Assembly (NCBI RefSeq): GCF_026913015.1
Contig: NZ_JAPTYD010000014.1
Coordinates: forward strand, 1-64,000
DNA: 64,000 nucleotides
Source of the DNA: Paracoccus benzoatiresistens
Lineage (GTDB): Bacteria; Pseudomonadota; Alphaproteobacteria; Rhodobacterales; Rhodobacteraceae
Direction: 5' to 3'
Of the stretch, positions 34,324 to 42,000 are shown in pieces; within the stretch, counting starts at the first letter, position 1; each line of letters starts with the position of its first letter. The notes under the pieces are model-generated. The model was not told the origin of the DNA, did not search any database, and saw only the letters and a list, made by a program, of their open reading frames with translations. Both the position numbers and the translations under genes were made by a program.

Positions 34324-35922
34324 TCACGCCCGCGCATCCTCCAGCATCATCCTTGCCGCCTTTTCGGCGATCATCATCGTCGGCGCATTCGTATTGCCGC
34401 TGGTGATGGTGGGCATGACGGATGCATCCGCGATCCGCAGCCGCCCCAGCCCGCGCATCCGCAGCCGAGGGTCCACCACAGCGCCGTCATCCGCGCCCAT
34501 GCGGCAGGTGCCGACCGGGTGGAAGATCGTCGTGCCGACCGCGCCTGCTGCCTTGACCAGGTCGTCGTCGGTCTGGAAGGCGATTCCGGGGACATGTTCC
34601 TCGGGGTCATAGCGGGCAAAGGCGGATTGCGCGGCAATCTTGCGGGCCAGCCGGATCGCGCGGACCGCGATGTCCCGGTCGCCCGGGGTGGACAGATAGT
34701 TCGGCCGGATCGCCGGATGGGCGCGGAAATCCGGGCCGGCGACATGGACCGAGCCCCGGCTTTCCGGGCGCAGATTGCAGACGCTGGCGGTGATGGCAGG
34801 GAAGGAATGGACCGGATCGCCGAACTTGTCCAGGCTGACCGGCTGAACATGGAATTCCAGGTCCGCCGTCGCCTTGTCTGGCCCGGATCTGGCGAAGATG
34901 CCCAGCTGGCTTGGCGCCATCGACATGGGACCGGATCGCTTCAGAAGATACTCCAGCCCGATGGCGGCCCTGCCCATCAACCGAGAGGCCTTTTCGTTCA
35001 GCGTCGGCACCCCGCGCACCTTGTAGATCAGCCGCAGTTGCAGGTGGTCCTGAAGGTTCTCGCCCAGGCCCGGCACCTCGATCTGCGGGGCGATGCCCGC
35101 GGCCTGCAGGACATCGCCGCGCCCGACGCCCGACTGTTCCAGGATCTGCACCGATCCGATGGCGCCCGCCGACAGCACGGTCTCTCGGGCCGCCCGAACC
35201 TCGTGCCGCTGGCCGCCGTGGTGGAAGACGACGCCCTTGACCTCTCCCTCCTCGATCACAAGCCTCTCGACCTCGGCCCCGGTCAGGACGCGCAGGTTGG
35301 GACGGCCCAAGGCCGGGCGCAGAAAGGCCTTGGCCGCGCTCCACCGCCAGCCGCGGCGCTGCGTCACGTCGAAATAGCCGCCACCTTCGTTGTCGCCGCG
35401 GTTGAAGTCGTCCGTGCGCGGAATGCCCGCCTGTTCGGCTGCCTCCATGAAGGCATCCAGAACCGCCCAGCGCACGCGGGCGGTTTCCACCCGCAATTCG
35501 CCGCCCGTGCCATGCGCATCGTCGGCGCCGCGATAGAAATCCTCCTGAGCGCGGAACAGCGGCAGGACATCGTCCCAGGCCCACCCCGTGCAGCCAAGCT
35601 GGCGCCAGTGGTCGTAATCGGCCGCCTGTCCCCGCATGTAGATCATGCCGTTGATCGACGAGCAGCCGCCCAGCACCCGGCCGCGCGGATACAGCAGCGC
35701 GCGCCCGTTCAGCCCCGCCTCGGCCTGGGTGCTGAAGCCCCAGTCGGTGCGCGGGTTGCCGATACAGTAGAGATAGCCCACCGGGATATGGATCCAGTGG
35801 TAATTGTCGCGGCCCCCGGCCTCCAGCAGCAGGACACGCGCCTTGGGATCGGCGGACAGGCGGTTTGCCAGCACGCATCCGGCGCTGCCTGCACCGATGA
35901 CGATGTAATCACAACTTTCCAT
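34324..35922 (-). CDS. GMC family FAD-dependent alcohol/choline dehydrogenase-like oxidoreductase
   Basis: A 532-residue flavoprotein with the ADP-binding motif DYIVIGAGSAGCVLANRLS at residue 5 onward, GMC signature 1 (RGRVLGGCSSINGMIYMRG, about 95-113), signature 2 (ETVLSAGAIGSVQILEQSG, about 258) and the C-terminal FHPVGTCRMG with catalytic His followed by NTNAPTMMIAEKAA. The start at 35922 gives the FAD motif directly at the N-terminus. The family oxidises alcohols to aldehydes. It begins the three-gene unit with the GGT-like and hydroxyacid dehydrogenase genes. The substrate is unknown. Confidence 0.92.
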   Translation of the reverse strand: MESCDYIVIGAGSAGCVLANRLSADPKARVLLLEAGGRDNYHWIHIPVGYLYCIGNPRTDWGFSTQAEAGLNGRALLYPRGRVLGGCSSINGMIYMRGQAADYDHWRQLGCTGWAWDDVLPLFRAQEDFYRGADDAHGTGGELRVETARVRWAVLDAFMEAAEQAGIPRTDDFNRGDNEGGGYFDVTQRRGWRWSAAKAFLRPALGRPNLRVLTGAEVERLVIEEGEVKGVVFHHGGQRHEVRAARETVLSAGAIGSVQILEQSGVGRGDVLQAAGIAPQIEVPGLGENLQDHLQLRLIYKVRGVPTLNEKASRLMGRAAIGLEYLLKRSGPMSMAPSQLGIFARSGPDKATADLEFHVQPVSLDKFGDPVHSFPAITASVCNLRPESRGSVHVAGPDFRAHPAIRPNYLSTPGDRDIAVRAIRLARKIAAQSAFARYDPEEHVPGIAFQTDDDLVKAAGAVGTTIFHPVGTCRMGADDGAVVDPRLRMRGLGRLRIADASVMPTITSGNTNAPTMMIAEKAARMMLEDARA

Positions 35923-36082
35923 GGGCGGAGGATCGCCGCAAAGTCGCCTTTGCACAAGCACTTGAAAGGTCTGTATCCGCTTCGCCACCAGGCCAGTTCA
36001 GGGCAGTGGGTTGCCGCTGGGCTTGGCAGACGGCGTCACCGCGATGATCGATCCTCGTGACGATCTGTCCAGGCGCGCGCAT

Positions 36083-36110
36083 ATGCGGTCCAGCGCTGGC
36101 CGGACCGCAT
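36083..36110. repeat. Inverted repeat between the GMC gene and the TonB receptor
   Basis: ATGCGGTCC (36083-36091) and GGACCGCAT (36102-36110) form a perfect 9-bp stem with a 10-base loop. It is 22 bases beyond the stop of the TonB receptor but has no T run, so it is only a possible Rho-assisted end or processing hairpin. Confidence 0.5.
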
Positions 36111-36131
36111 GGGGATTGCGGCAGGCCGCTG

Positions 36132-38369
36132 TCAGAACGACCTGTCGAGCGACAGATAGAACGCGCGGCCCGGCTCGTTGAAGGTATTGGCGTCCGAGCC
36201 GCTGCCCGTCCGCACGACCGTCTTGTCGAACAGGTTGCTGATCCCTGCGGACACCCGCGCCGTGTCGTTGATCCGCCAGTTGCCACCCAGGTTGACCAGC
36301 GTATAGGGATCGCGGCTTTCGGTGTCCTCGTAAACCTCACCGGTTGTCGAGGCGACCGAGGCGGCCTCGATCCTGCCGTAATGCGTGGCCGACAGGGTCA
36401 CCGTCAGCGCCTCGGTCGCATGCCAGTCCAGCGCGGCGTTGATCGTGTATTCGGGGACCAGGCTCAGCGGCTCGCCATTGTCCTTTTCCGACCTGATCAT
36501 CTTCGTGAAGTTCGCGTTGAAGGCAAACCGGTCGCCCAGATCGGTCGAAAAATTCCCCTCCAGCCCAGAGACCACCGCCTTGCCTTCGTTTTCCCAGCGA
36601 TACAGCCGGTTTTCGGTTGCGCCCTGGTTATACTGGACGAAGCCCGAGCCGATCCGATTGTCATAATCGTTGTGGAAATAGGTCAGGCTGGCATTGATGC
36701 CCTGCAGGCCCTCATAGGCGATGCCGATCTCGGAATTGAGGCTCTTCTCGGCCTCCAGATCCGGGTTGCCCAGCACCAGGCAGGGGCCGCTCAGCTGTTC
36801 GCCGTCCACCCAGGGGCAGCCGTTGCCGTTCGTCCGGTAGACATAGTTGGGGTTCAGCTGGAACAGGTTGGGCGTCTTGAAGGCGCGTGCCACGCCCAGC
36901 TTCATCGTCCATTCGTCGTTGAATTCGTAGGTCGCGTTCAGGCCGGGCGACCAGACGTTCCCAAAGGTGTCGCTGTAGTCGAAGCGCAGCGCAGGGGTCA
37001 GGGTCAGCCGCTCGTCCCATTCAATGTTGCTTTCCGCGTAAAGCCCGATCAGGTTTTGTTCGCTGTCGGGGTCGCGGTCGGCCGGATCCTCGGGGACGCC
37101 GGCATCGGGGACCAGTTCGGGCGGAAGATCGTTCGCGATCGAATGGGGGTCATGCATGAACTCGCCGCGGTATTCAGCGCCCAGCGTCATGCGGCTGGCC
37201 CTGCCGCCCAGGTCCATGGGCATGATCCATTCGGACTTGGCGGCGATATTGTCGAGCTTGATCGTGTTGAACCGAAAGGCGTCGTTCTCGCCGTCGCCGT
37301 CGGTATCCACGCAGGGGACGTAATTGTCCTCGAATCGGCCCGCGAGCCCCGTGCAGAGGCGCGTGTTGTCCGTCTGCTCCCACTGAAGATAGCTCATCGA
37401 TTCGCCAAAGTCATATTGGCCGCGATGCGCCGTGGACAACGTGCGGCGATACATGCGGCTGGTCTCGGACCCGGCCAGCCGGGCCGAATCGTCGTTGATG
37501 GCACCGTTGCGGGTATCGCCGGCAAAGATGTTGCCTTGGCGGGAAAAGTCGAACTGCAGGTCAAGCTCGTGTCCGGGGGCGACATCCCAGGTCAGCAGCG
37601 CACCGGCATCCTTGTTCACCACCCCTTCGCGCGCGGCATAGGGTTCGGTAACCTCGCCGGTCTCGGGATCGGTCACGGGCGGGTTCAGGTCGGGATCGTC
37701 GGCGCCGGTCTTGTTGTAGTTTCCGAACACGCGGACTGTCAGCCGTTCTCCCGCCGGTCCCGCCAGCATGAAGTTGGTGCGCTTGGTCACGCCCTCCTGG
37801 CTGTTCTGGGGCTGGCTCCAGTGCAGCCCGAGCTGGCCGGTAAAGGTTTCAGGCCGCTTGGTGATGATGTTCACGACGCCGCCCGAGGCCCCCGAGCCAT
37901 AGCGCGCGGCCGCCGGGCCACGGATCACCTCGATTCTTTCGATCAGTTCGGCGGGCACCCAGTTCGAATCGCCGCGCGTGTCGCGTTCGCCGCCTCGGCT
38001 CATCTTGACGGAATTGCGCGACAGGACCGGCTTGCCGTCGATCAGGATCAGGGTGTTTTCCGGTCCTATGCCGCGGATGTCGATCTGGCGCTGGTTGCCG
38101 CGCTGGCCGGTCGCGGTGGATCCCGTCAGGTTCACCCCCGGCTGCTTGCGCACGGCTTCCGCGATGTCGTTGACGACGGGCTGCTTCTCCAGATCCTCCT
38201 CGGTGATCTGGGACACGCCAAGCGCCTGCTTGGTCTGTTCCTCGGCGGTCAGGACGATTTCCTCCAGAACCGTGACCTCTTGTGCACGGAGGGGTGCGAC
38301 CGCCAGCCCGGCCGACATGAGAAGGGAAAGCGACGTGCCCGAGACAAGCCGCGAACGAAAGGCCGCCAT
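36132..38369 (-). CDS. fepA: FepA-like TonB-dependent catecholate siderophore receptor
   Basis: A 745-residue outer-membrane receptor (E. coli FepA precursor is 746). After a signal peptide ending near AVAPLRAQ comes the TonB-box region (LEEIVLTAEEQ), the plug domain with GVNLTGSTATGQRGNQRQID, GPENTLILIDGKPV and RGPAAARYGSGASGGVVNII, and the 22-strand barrel ending in Phe (SLDRSF). The plug follows FepA so closely that a ferric-enterobactin-type ligand is likely. AGGAG precedes the ATG. No fepBCDG, TonB or siderophore genes are nearby, so it works with transport parts elsewhere. Confidence 0.93.
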   Translation of the reverse strand: MAAFRSRLVSGTSLSLLMSAGLAVAPLRAQEVTVLEEIVLTAEEQTKQALGVSQITEEDLEKQPVVNDIAEAVRKQPGVNLTGSTATGQRGNQRQIDIRGIGPENTLILIDGKPVLSRNSVKMSRGGERDTRGDSNWVPAELIERIEVIRGPAAARYGSGASGGVVNIITKRPETFTGQLGLHWSQPQNSQEGVTKRTNFMLAGPAGERLTVRVFGNYNKTGADDPDLNPPVTDPETGEVTEPYAAREGVVNKDAGALLTWDVAPGHELDLQFDFSRQGNIFAGDTRNGAINDDSARLAGSETSRMYRRTLSTAHRGQYDFGESMSYLQWEQTDNTRLCTGLAGRFEDNYVPCVDTDGDGENDAFRFNTIKLDNIAAKSEWIMPMDLGGRASRMTLGAEYRGEFMHDPHSIANDLPPELVPDAGVPEDPADRDPDSEQNLIGLYAESNIEWDERLTLTPALRFDYSDTFGNVWSPGLNATYEFNDEWTMKLGVARAFKTPNLFQLNPNYVYRTNGNGCPWVDGEQLSGPCLVLGNPDLEAEKSLNSEIGIAYEGLQGINASLTYFHNDYDNRIGSGFVQYNQGATENRLYRWENEGKAVVSGLEGNFSTDLGDRFAFNANFTKMIRSEKDNGEPLSLVPEYTINAALDWHATEALTVTLSATHYGRIEAASVASTTGEVYEDTESRDPYTLVNLGGNWRINDTARVSAGISNLFDKTVVRTGSGSDANTFNEPGRAFYLSLDRSF

Positions 38370-38790
38370 GCAAAGGCTCCTGTTCCTGAAGTATTGGATT
38401 TACTGGCTGGCGGCGCGCGGGCTCTGGCGCGCATCAAGCACTTGGGACCGGCAGCCACAATATTCCCGACAGAAACAGTTTTCGCAAAGTGCCTCAACGC
38501 AACAGTCATGTGGGCTTCCCGTCGCGGCAGGGGTGCAGACTGGCACCGCCGTCAGTGCGGCCGACGGCGCCGGCCAAGCGATCGAACCGGCGACCGGAGA
38601 GAACCTTTTGCCGAGCGCTTTGCTGGACCATGCAGTTTGCCGAACCCGCACTCCGCTGCTGGTTGATTTCGATCAGAGCGGGACAGCCTGCTGGCGAAGC
38701 AATAGGTTACGGCAGATCACGCTCCCGCGCGCGTGGAACTCTTTTGCATCATCGAAGCTTGTCTCCTCACATCATGAATGGAGACATCCC
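38370..38790 (-). other. 421-base intergenic region upstream of fepA and the DUF1236 gene
   Basis: This region lies between divergent genes and should hold both promoters. I see no convincing gene. I searched by eye for a Fur, Irr or RirA-type box before fepA and found none that I would defend. GGAAC at 38735-38739 lies 52 bases before the DUF1236 start but lacks a GTT at the right distance. Confidence 0.5.
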
Positions 38791-39267
38791 ATGAAGCCGA
38801 TGCTGACCCTGACCGCCGCCGCCACCCTGGCCGCCGGCGCAGCCTTTGCCCAGACGACCGTCATCACGGACCCCAATCCGGTTGTCGTGACGACGCCCTC
38901 GACCTCGGTCGAGAAGGTTCAGACCGATCCCAACACCACCGGCGGCGGTGCCTTGGGCGGCGCGGCCTCCGGCGCGATTGCCGGCGCGGCCGTGGGTGGC
39001 CCGATCGGCGCTGCCGTGGGCGGCCTTGCCGGCGCCGTGGTGGGCGATGTGTCCGAGGACGCGCTGACCCCCGAAACCCGCACCTACATCATGGAGCACA
39101 AGACGGAATCCGTCGTCCTGGACGCTGCCCCCACCGTGGGCGCGGTCATCCCCGAAACCGCACCCATCCAGGCCGTGCCGAACACGCAATACCAGTATGT
39201 CTATGTGAACGACCGGCCGGTTCTGGTCGAGCCGGGCAGCCGCAAGATCATCCACGTCTACGAATAA
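38791..39267 (+). CDS. DUF1236 protein with glycine zipper
   Basis: A 158-residue exported protein: signal peptide MKPMLTLTAAATLAAGAAFA, a Thr/Pro linker, a glycine-zipper segment (about residues 50-80, GALGGAASGAIAGAAVGGP), and a C-terminal DUF1236 strand pair (YQYVYVNDRPVLVEPGSRKI). The family is common in Alphaproteobacteria and is envelope-located with unknown role. It is a single-gene unit followed by a hairpin. Confidence 0.85.
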   Translation: MKPMLTLTAAATLAAGAAFAQTTVITDPNPVVVTTPSTSVEKVQTDPNTTGGGALGGAASGAIAGAAVGGPIGAAVGGLAGAVVGDVSEDALTPETRTYIMEHKTESVVLDAAPTVGAVIPETAPIQAVPNTQYQYVYVNDRPVLVEPGSRKIIHVYE

Positions 39268-39290
39268 TTCCCGCGGCACATCGACGACCG

Positions 39291-39316
39291 ACAGGCTGGC
39301 CTTCGTGCCAGCCTGT
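39291..39316 (+). terminator. Terminator-like hairpin after the DUF1236 gene
   Basis: A 10-bp perfect stem (39291-39300 with 39307-39316) and a 6-base loop follow the stop by 23 bases. The tail TGCTTG is only weakly T-rich. Confidence 0.65.
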
Positions 39317-39338
39317 TGCTTGTGGGGCATCGGGAAAG

Positions 39339-39415
39339 TGGCGACCCCGGAAGGAATCGAACCCTCAACCTGCCGATTAGAAGTCGGCTGCTCTATCCAG
39401 TTGAGCTACGGGGCC
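39339..39415 (-). tRNA. tRNA-Arg(TCT)
   Basis: A 77-base tRNA with encoded CCA. The anticodon loop CTTCTAA gives anticodon TCT, the 7-bp acceptor stem has one G-U pair, and the T loop TTCGATT is intact. It decodes AGA/AGG. Confidence 0.97.
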
Positions 39416-39454
39416 ACGGGCCGACTTTTGCGGGATCGCGCGCCGATGCGCAAG

Positions 39455-39790
39455 TCACCGCTGCACGGAGCAGTTCCGGAAAAGCGTCCTGTCCTGGCCA
39501 TCTGGCCCGACCGAGATCAGCGCGTCGTCGCCCTTAACCCACAGTTGATAGGCATCGGGACCGTCCCCGCTGCGATAACGCGCCCCGGAACCCGAGACCA
39601 CCTGACGCATCCCCAGCAGCTTATCGTCGATCCGGGCCACGGCGTAGGAAGCACCGCCCTCGGGATTGATGAAAACCACCGACACTTGGACCCCGCGTTC
39701 GCAAAGATAGGTCGCGGTGATAAGGTCATCCGTCTGGGCCAGAGTCATCGTTGCGGGGCAGCAGGCGGCAAGGATGAGGGCGCGGATCAT
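39455..39790 (-). CDS. MliC-family C-type lysozyme inhibitor
   Basis: A 111-residue exported protein with a signal peptide of about 19 residues and the small beta-barrel MliC domain: YLCERGVQVSVVF, ASYAVARIDDKLLGMRQV and GARYRSGDGPDAYQLWVKGD. Two Cys (near residues 30 and 108) should form the domain disulfide. The family protects peptidoglycan from C-type lysozyme in the periplasm. A lipobox is not clear, although Cys residues lie in the signal region. It follows the GNAT gene by seven bases, on the same strand. Confidence 0.85.
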   Translation of the reverse strand: MIRALILAACCPATMTLAQTDDLITATYLCERGVQVSVVFINPEGGASYAVARIDDKLLGMRQVVSGSGARYRSGDGPDAYQLWVKGDDALISVGPDGQDRTLFRNCSVQR

Positions 39791-39797
39791 GCCTGTC

Positions 39798-40265
39798 TCA
39801 CAAGGCCAGCGTCATGAAGACGCTGTTCGGATCGGGGTGATAGCTTCCGAAGGGCGGGCATTCGGCAAAGCCGCCCCGTGTGTAAAGGCTGCGGGCGGCG
39901 GCAAATCCGGGCTGCGCGCCGGTTTCCAGGGACAGGCGCGTCAGGCCCGAGCGTCGCGCATGGTCGATCAGGTATTCCAGCATCAGGCGGGACAGGCCCC
40001 TTCCCCGCGCCTCGGACAGGACATGCATGGACTTCACCTCGCCATGCGCTTCGTCCAGGCGCTTCAGCGCAGCCATGCCCAAGGGCTTGCCAGACTGACG
40101 CAGCACAAAGAACTCGATGGCGGACGACACAAGCGCCTGGCGCGGCAGCATGTGGATCGACTCGGGAGGGGTATCGGCGTGCATGTCCGCCGTGTGACGC
40201 TGGAACAGCAGGTCCAGATCCTCGGCCAGCGGCGATTCGGATGCGAAGGAAAGGGGTTCTGTCAC
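39798..40265 (-). CDS. GNAT family N-acetyltransferase
   Basis: A 155-residue single-domain acetyltransferase. The acetyl-CoA-binding loop is in VLSEARGRGLSRLMLEYLIDHA (R-G-R-G-L in the Q/RxxGxG position), followed by LTRLSLETG and the GFAECPPFGSY C-terminal strand. The start seems to be GTG at 40265. It probably acetylates a small amine or amino acid; the substrate is not deducible. It is cotranscribed with the MliC gene. Confidence 0.88.
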   Translation of the reverse strand: MTEPLSFASESPLAEDLDLLFQRHTADMHADTPPESIHMLPRQALVSSAIEFFVLRQSGKPLGMAALKRLDEAHGEVKSMHVLSEARGRGLSRLMLEYLIDHARRSGLTRLSLETGAQPGFAAARSLYTRGGFAECPPFGSYHPDPNSVFMTLAL

Positions 40266-40326
40266 GGCGACCTCGCGGATGATGCCGCATGGCTAGCAAG
40301 GATCGCAGGGACCGGCAATCGGCTGC

Positions 40327-40350
40327 AAAAAGGCGGCCGCCGGGGCCGCC
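40327..40350 (-). terminator. Rho-independent terminator of carD
   Basis: A 7-bp GC stem (40332-40338 with 40344-40350) with a 5-base loop and a minus-strand TTTTT tail, 19 bases after the carD stop. Confidence 0.8.
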
Positions 40351-40368
40351 CTGCAACGGGTCAGGGGA

Positions 40369-40878
40369 TCAGGCTGCGCGCGACAGCAGGACCTCTTCGA
40401 CGCGCTTCTGCGCCGCGCCTTCGTCAACGCCGCTGACGGCTGCGACCTCGCGGGTCAGGCGATCCAGTGCGGCTTCATACAGCTGGCGCTCGGAATAGGA
40501 CTGTTCGCGCTGGTCGTCGTTGCGGTGCAGGTCGCGCACGACCTCGGCAATCGACATCAGGTCGCCCGAGTTGATCTTCTGGTCGTATTCCTGCGCGCGG
40601 CGCGACCACATGGCGCGCTTGACACGGGCCTTGCCCTTCAGCGTTTCCAGCGCGCGGTCGATCAGGTCGGGGCTCGACAGGCTGCGCATACCGATTTCAG
40701 TCGCGCGAGAGGTCGGGACGCGCAGGGTCATCTTGTCCTTTTCGAAGGAGATGACAAACATCTCCAGCCGCAGTCCCGCGACTTCCTGCTCTTCGATCGA
40801 CACGATCCGGCCCACGCCATGGGCCGGATAGACGACGAAGTCATCGGGGCGGAATTCGTTTTTCTTGGTCTTGGACAT
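40369..40878 (-). CDS. carD: CarD family transcriptional regulator
   Basis: A 169-residue CarD/CdnL protein. The N-terminal RNA-polymerase-interaction Tudor-like domain (FRPDDFVVYPAHGVGRIVSIEE, ISFEKDKMTLRVPTSRA) is followed by the helical DNA-binding domain with a conserved MWSRRAQEYDQKINSGD. It binds the RNA polymerase beta subunit and stabilises open complexes, notably at rRNA promoters. AGAGGAAG precedes the ATG at 40878. It is a single-gene unit with its own terminator. Confidence 0.95.
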   Translation of the reverse strand: MSKTKKNEFRPDDFVVYPAHGVGRIVSIEEQEVAGLRLEMFVISFEKDKMTLRVPTSRATEIGMRSLSSPDLIDRALETLKGKARVKRAMWSRRAQEYDQKINSGDLMSIAEVVRDLHRNDDQREQSYSERQLYEAALDRLTREVAAVSGVDEGAAQKRVEEVLLSRAA

Positions 40879-41224
40879 ATGGCTTCCTCTAGGTGGTGCC
40901 TTCGGGGGAAGGACACAAAAGAACCGCAAGCGGCAAAGGCCACCTCCGGTCCACTTATCAGGTCATGTTGTTTTCCCTGCCCGGCAGAGGACAGGAAAAG
41001 ACAATTGGGGGCGCACACCTTCTGGGCCTCTGACTCCCATCAGATGCGAATGTGACCGGAACATAACACAAAAACACCGCCGAAAAAAGCGGTTGAGTGG
41101 AAGCAGCCATATGGGTGTGGCCAAGCCGCTATGCAATCAGATCAAGGGCCTGATTTTTCAGACTTGGCGGATTCCGGAACGATCACCGGAATTGCGCTGA
41201 AAGCGACGCAACGTCACGCGGGGA
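40879..41224 (-). other. 346-base region between fdxA and carD
   Basis: This holds the end of the fdxA transcript and the carD promoter. On the minus strand a TATGTT hexamer near 41062 could be a -10. A 7-bp inverted repeat ATTCCGG/CCGGAAT lies at 41171-41192 without a T run. No gene is supported. Confidence 0.5.
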
Positions 41225-41563
<339 letters not shown>

Positions 41564-41709
41564 CGCAGGCTCCATTCCGTCTGCCGGCTAGTTACGCCCG
41601 GCATTCCGATCATTCAAGGCTGCGTCTGCGGAAAAGACCATCGTTTCAGCAAACGCAGAGGCAGGCGAACAGGCGTTCGCAGCGTGGCTGGCCGTGCCGA
41701 ACGCCGATC

Positions 41710-42000
41710 CTAACCCTCGGCGCCCAGGTCATGATACAGATCCTGAGCCTCACTGGCGGGTCCGCGGCGATGACCGATGGCGGTGATTTCAAGCGCCCGC
41801 ACCCGACCATGGGCCGAGACCACGATCCGGTCGCCGGGCCGGACCAGCTTGCCGGGCTTGTTGCAGGGCTGGTCGTTCACCCGCACGCCCCCGGCCTCGA
41901 TCCGCTCCACGGCAATCGCGCGGGACTTGAAGACACGCGCGAAAAACAACCACTTGTCCAAACGGAGCCCGCCAGAAAGTCCCGGCGGGGTGTCCGTCAC
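41710..42000 (-). CDS. S4-domain RNA-binding protein (Hsp15-like)
   Basis: A 96-residue protein that is mostly one S4 domain: LRLDKWLFFARVFKSRAIAV and GGVRVNDQPCNKPGKLVRPGDRI match Hsp15/HslR-type proteins, which bind stalled 50S subunits in the heat-shock response. The start is GTG at 42000 and overlaps the helicase stop by four bases (GTGA), so it is translationally coupled to an RNA helicase. Confidence 0.88.
   Translation of the reverse strand: MTDTPPGLSGGLRLDKWLFFARVFKSRAIAVERIEAGGVRVNDQPCNKPGKLVRPGDRIVVSAHGRVRALEITAIGHRRGPASEAQDLYHDLGAEG

Noticed and set aside
38735..38760. EcfG-like promoter before the DUF1236 gene
   Set aside because: GGAAC is present, but the bases 17 positions later are GCT, not GTT, so the match is too weak.
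38370..38790. Fur or Irr box upstream of the FepA-like receptor
   Set aside because: AT-rich dyads were looked for on both strands, and no element matched a known consensus well enough to report.
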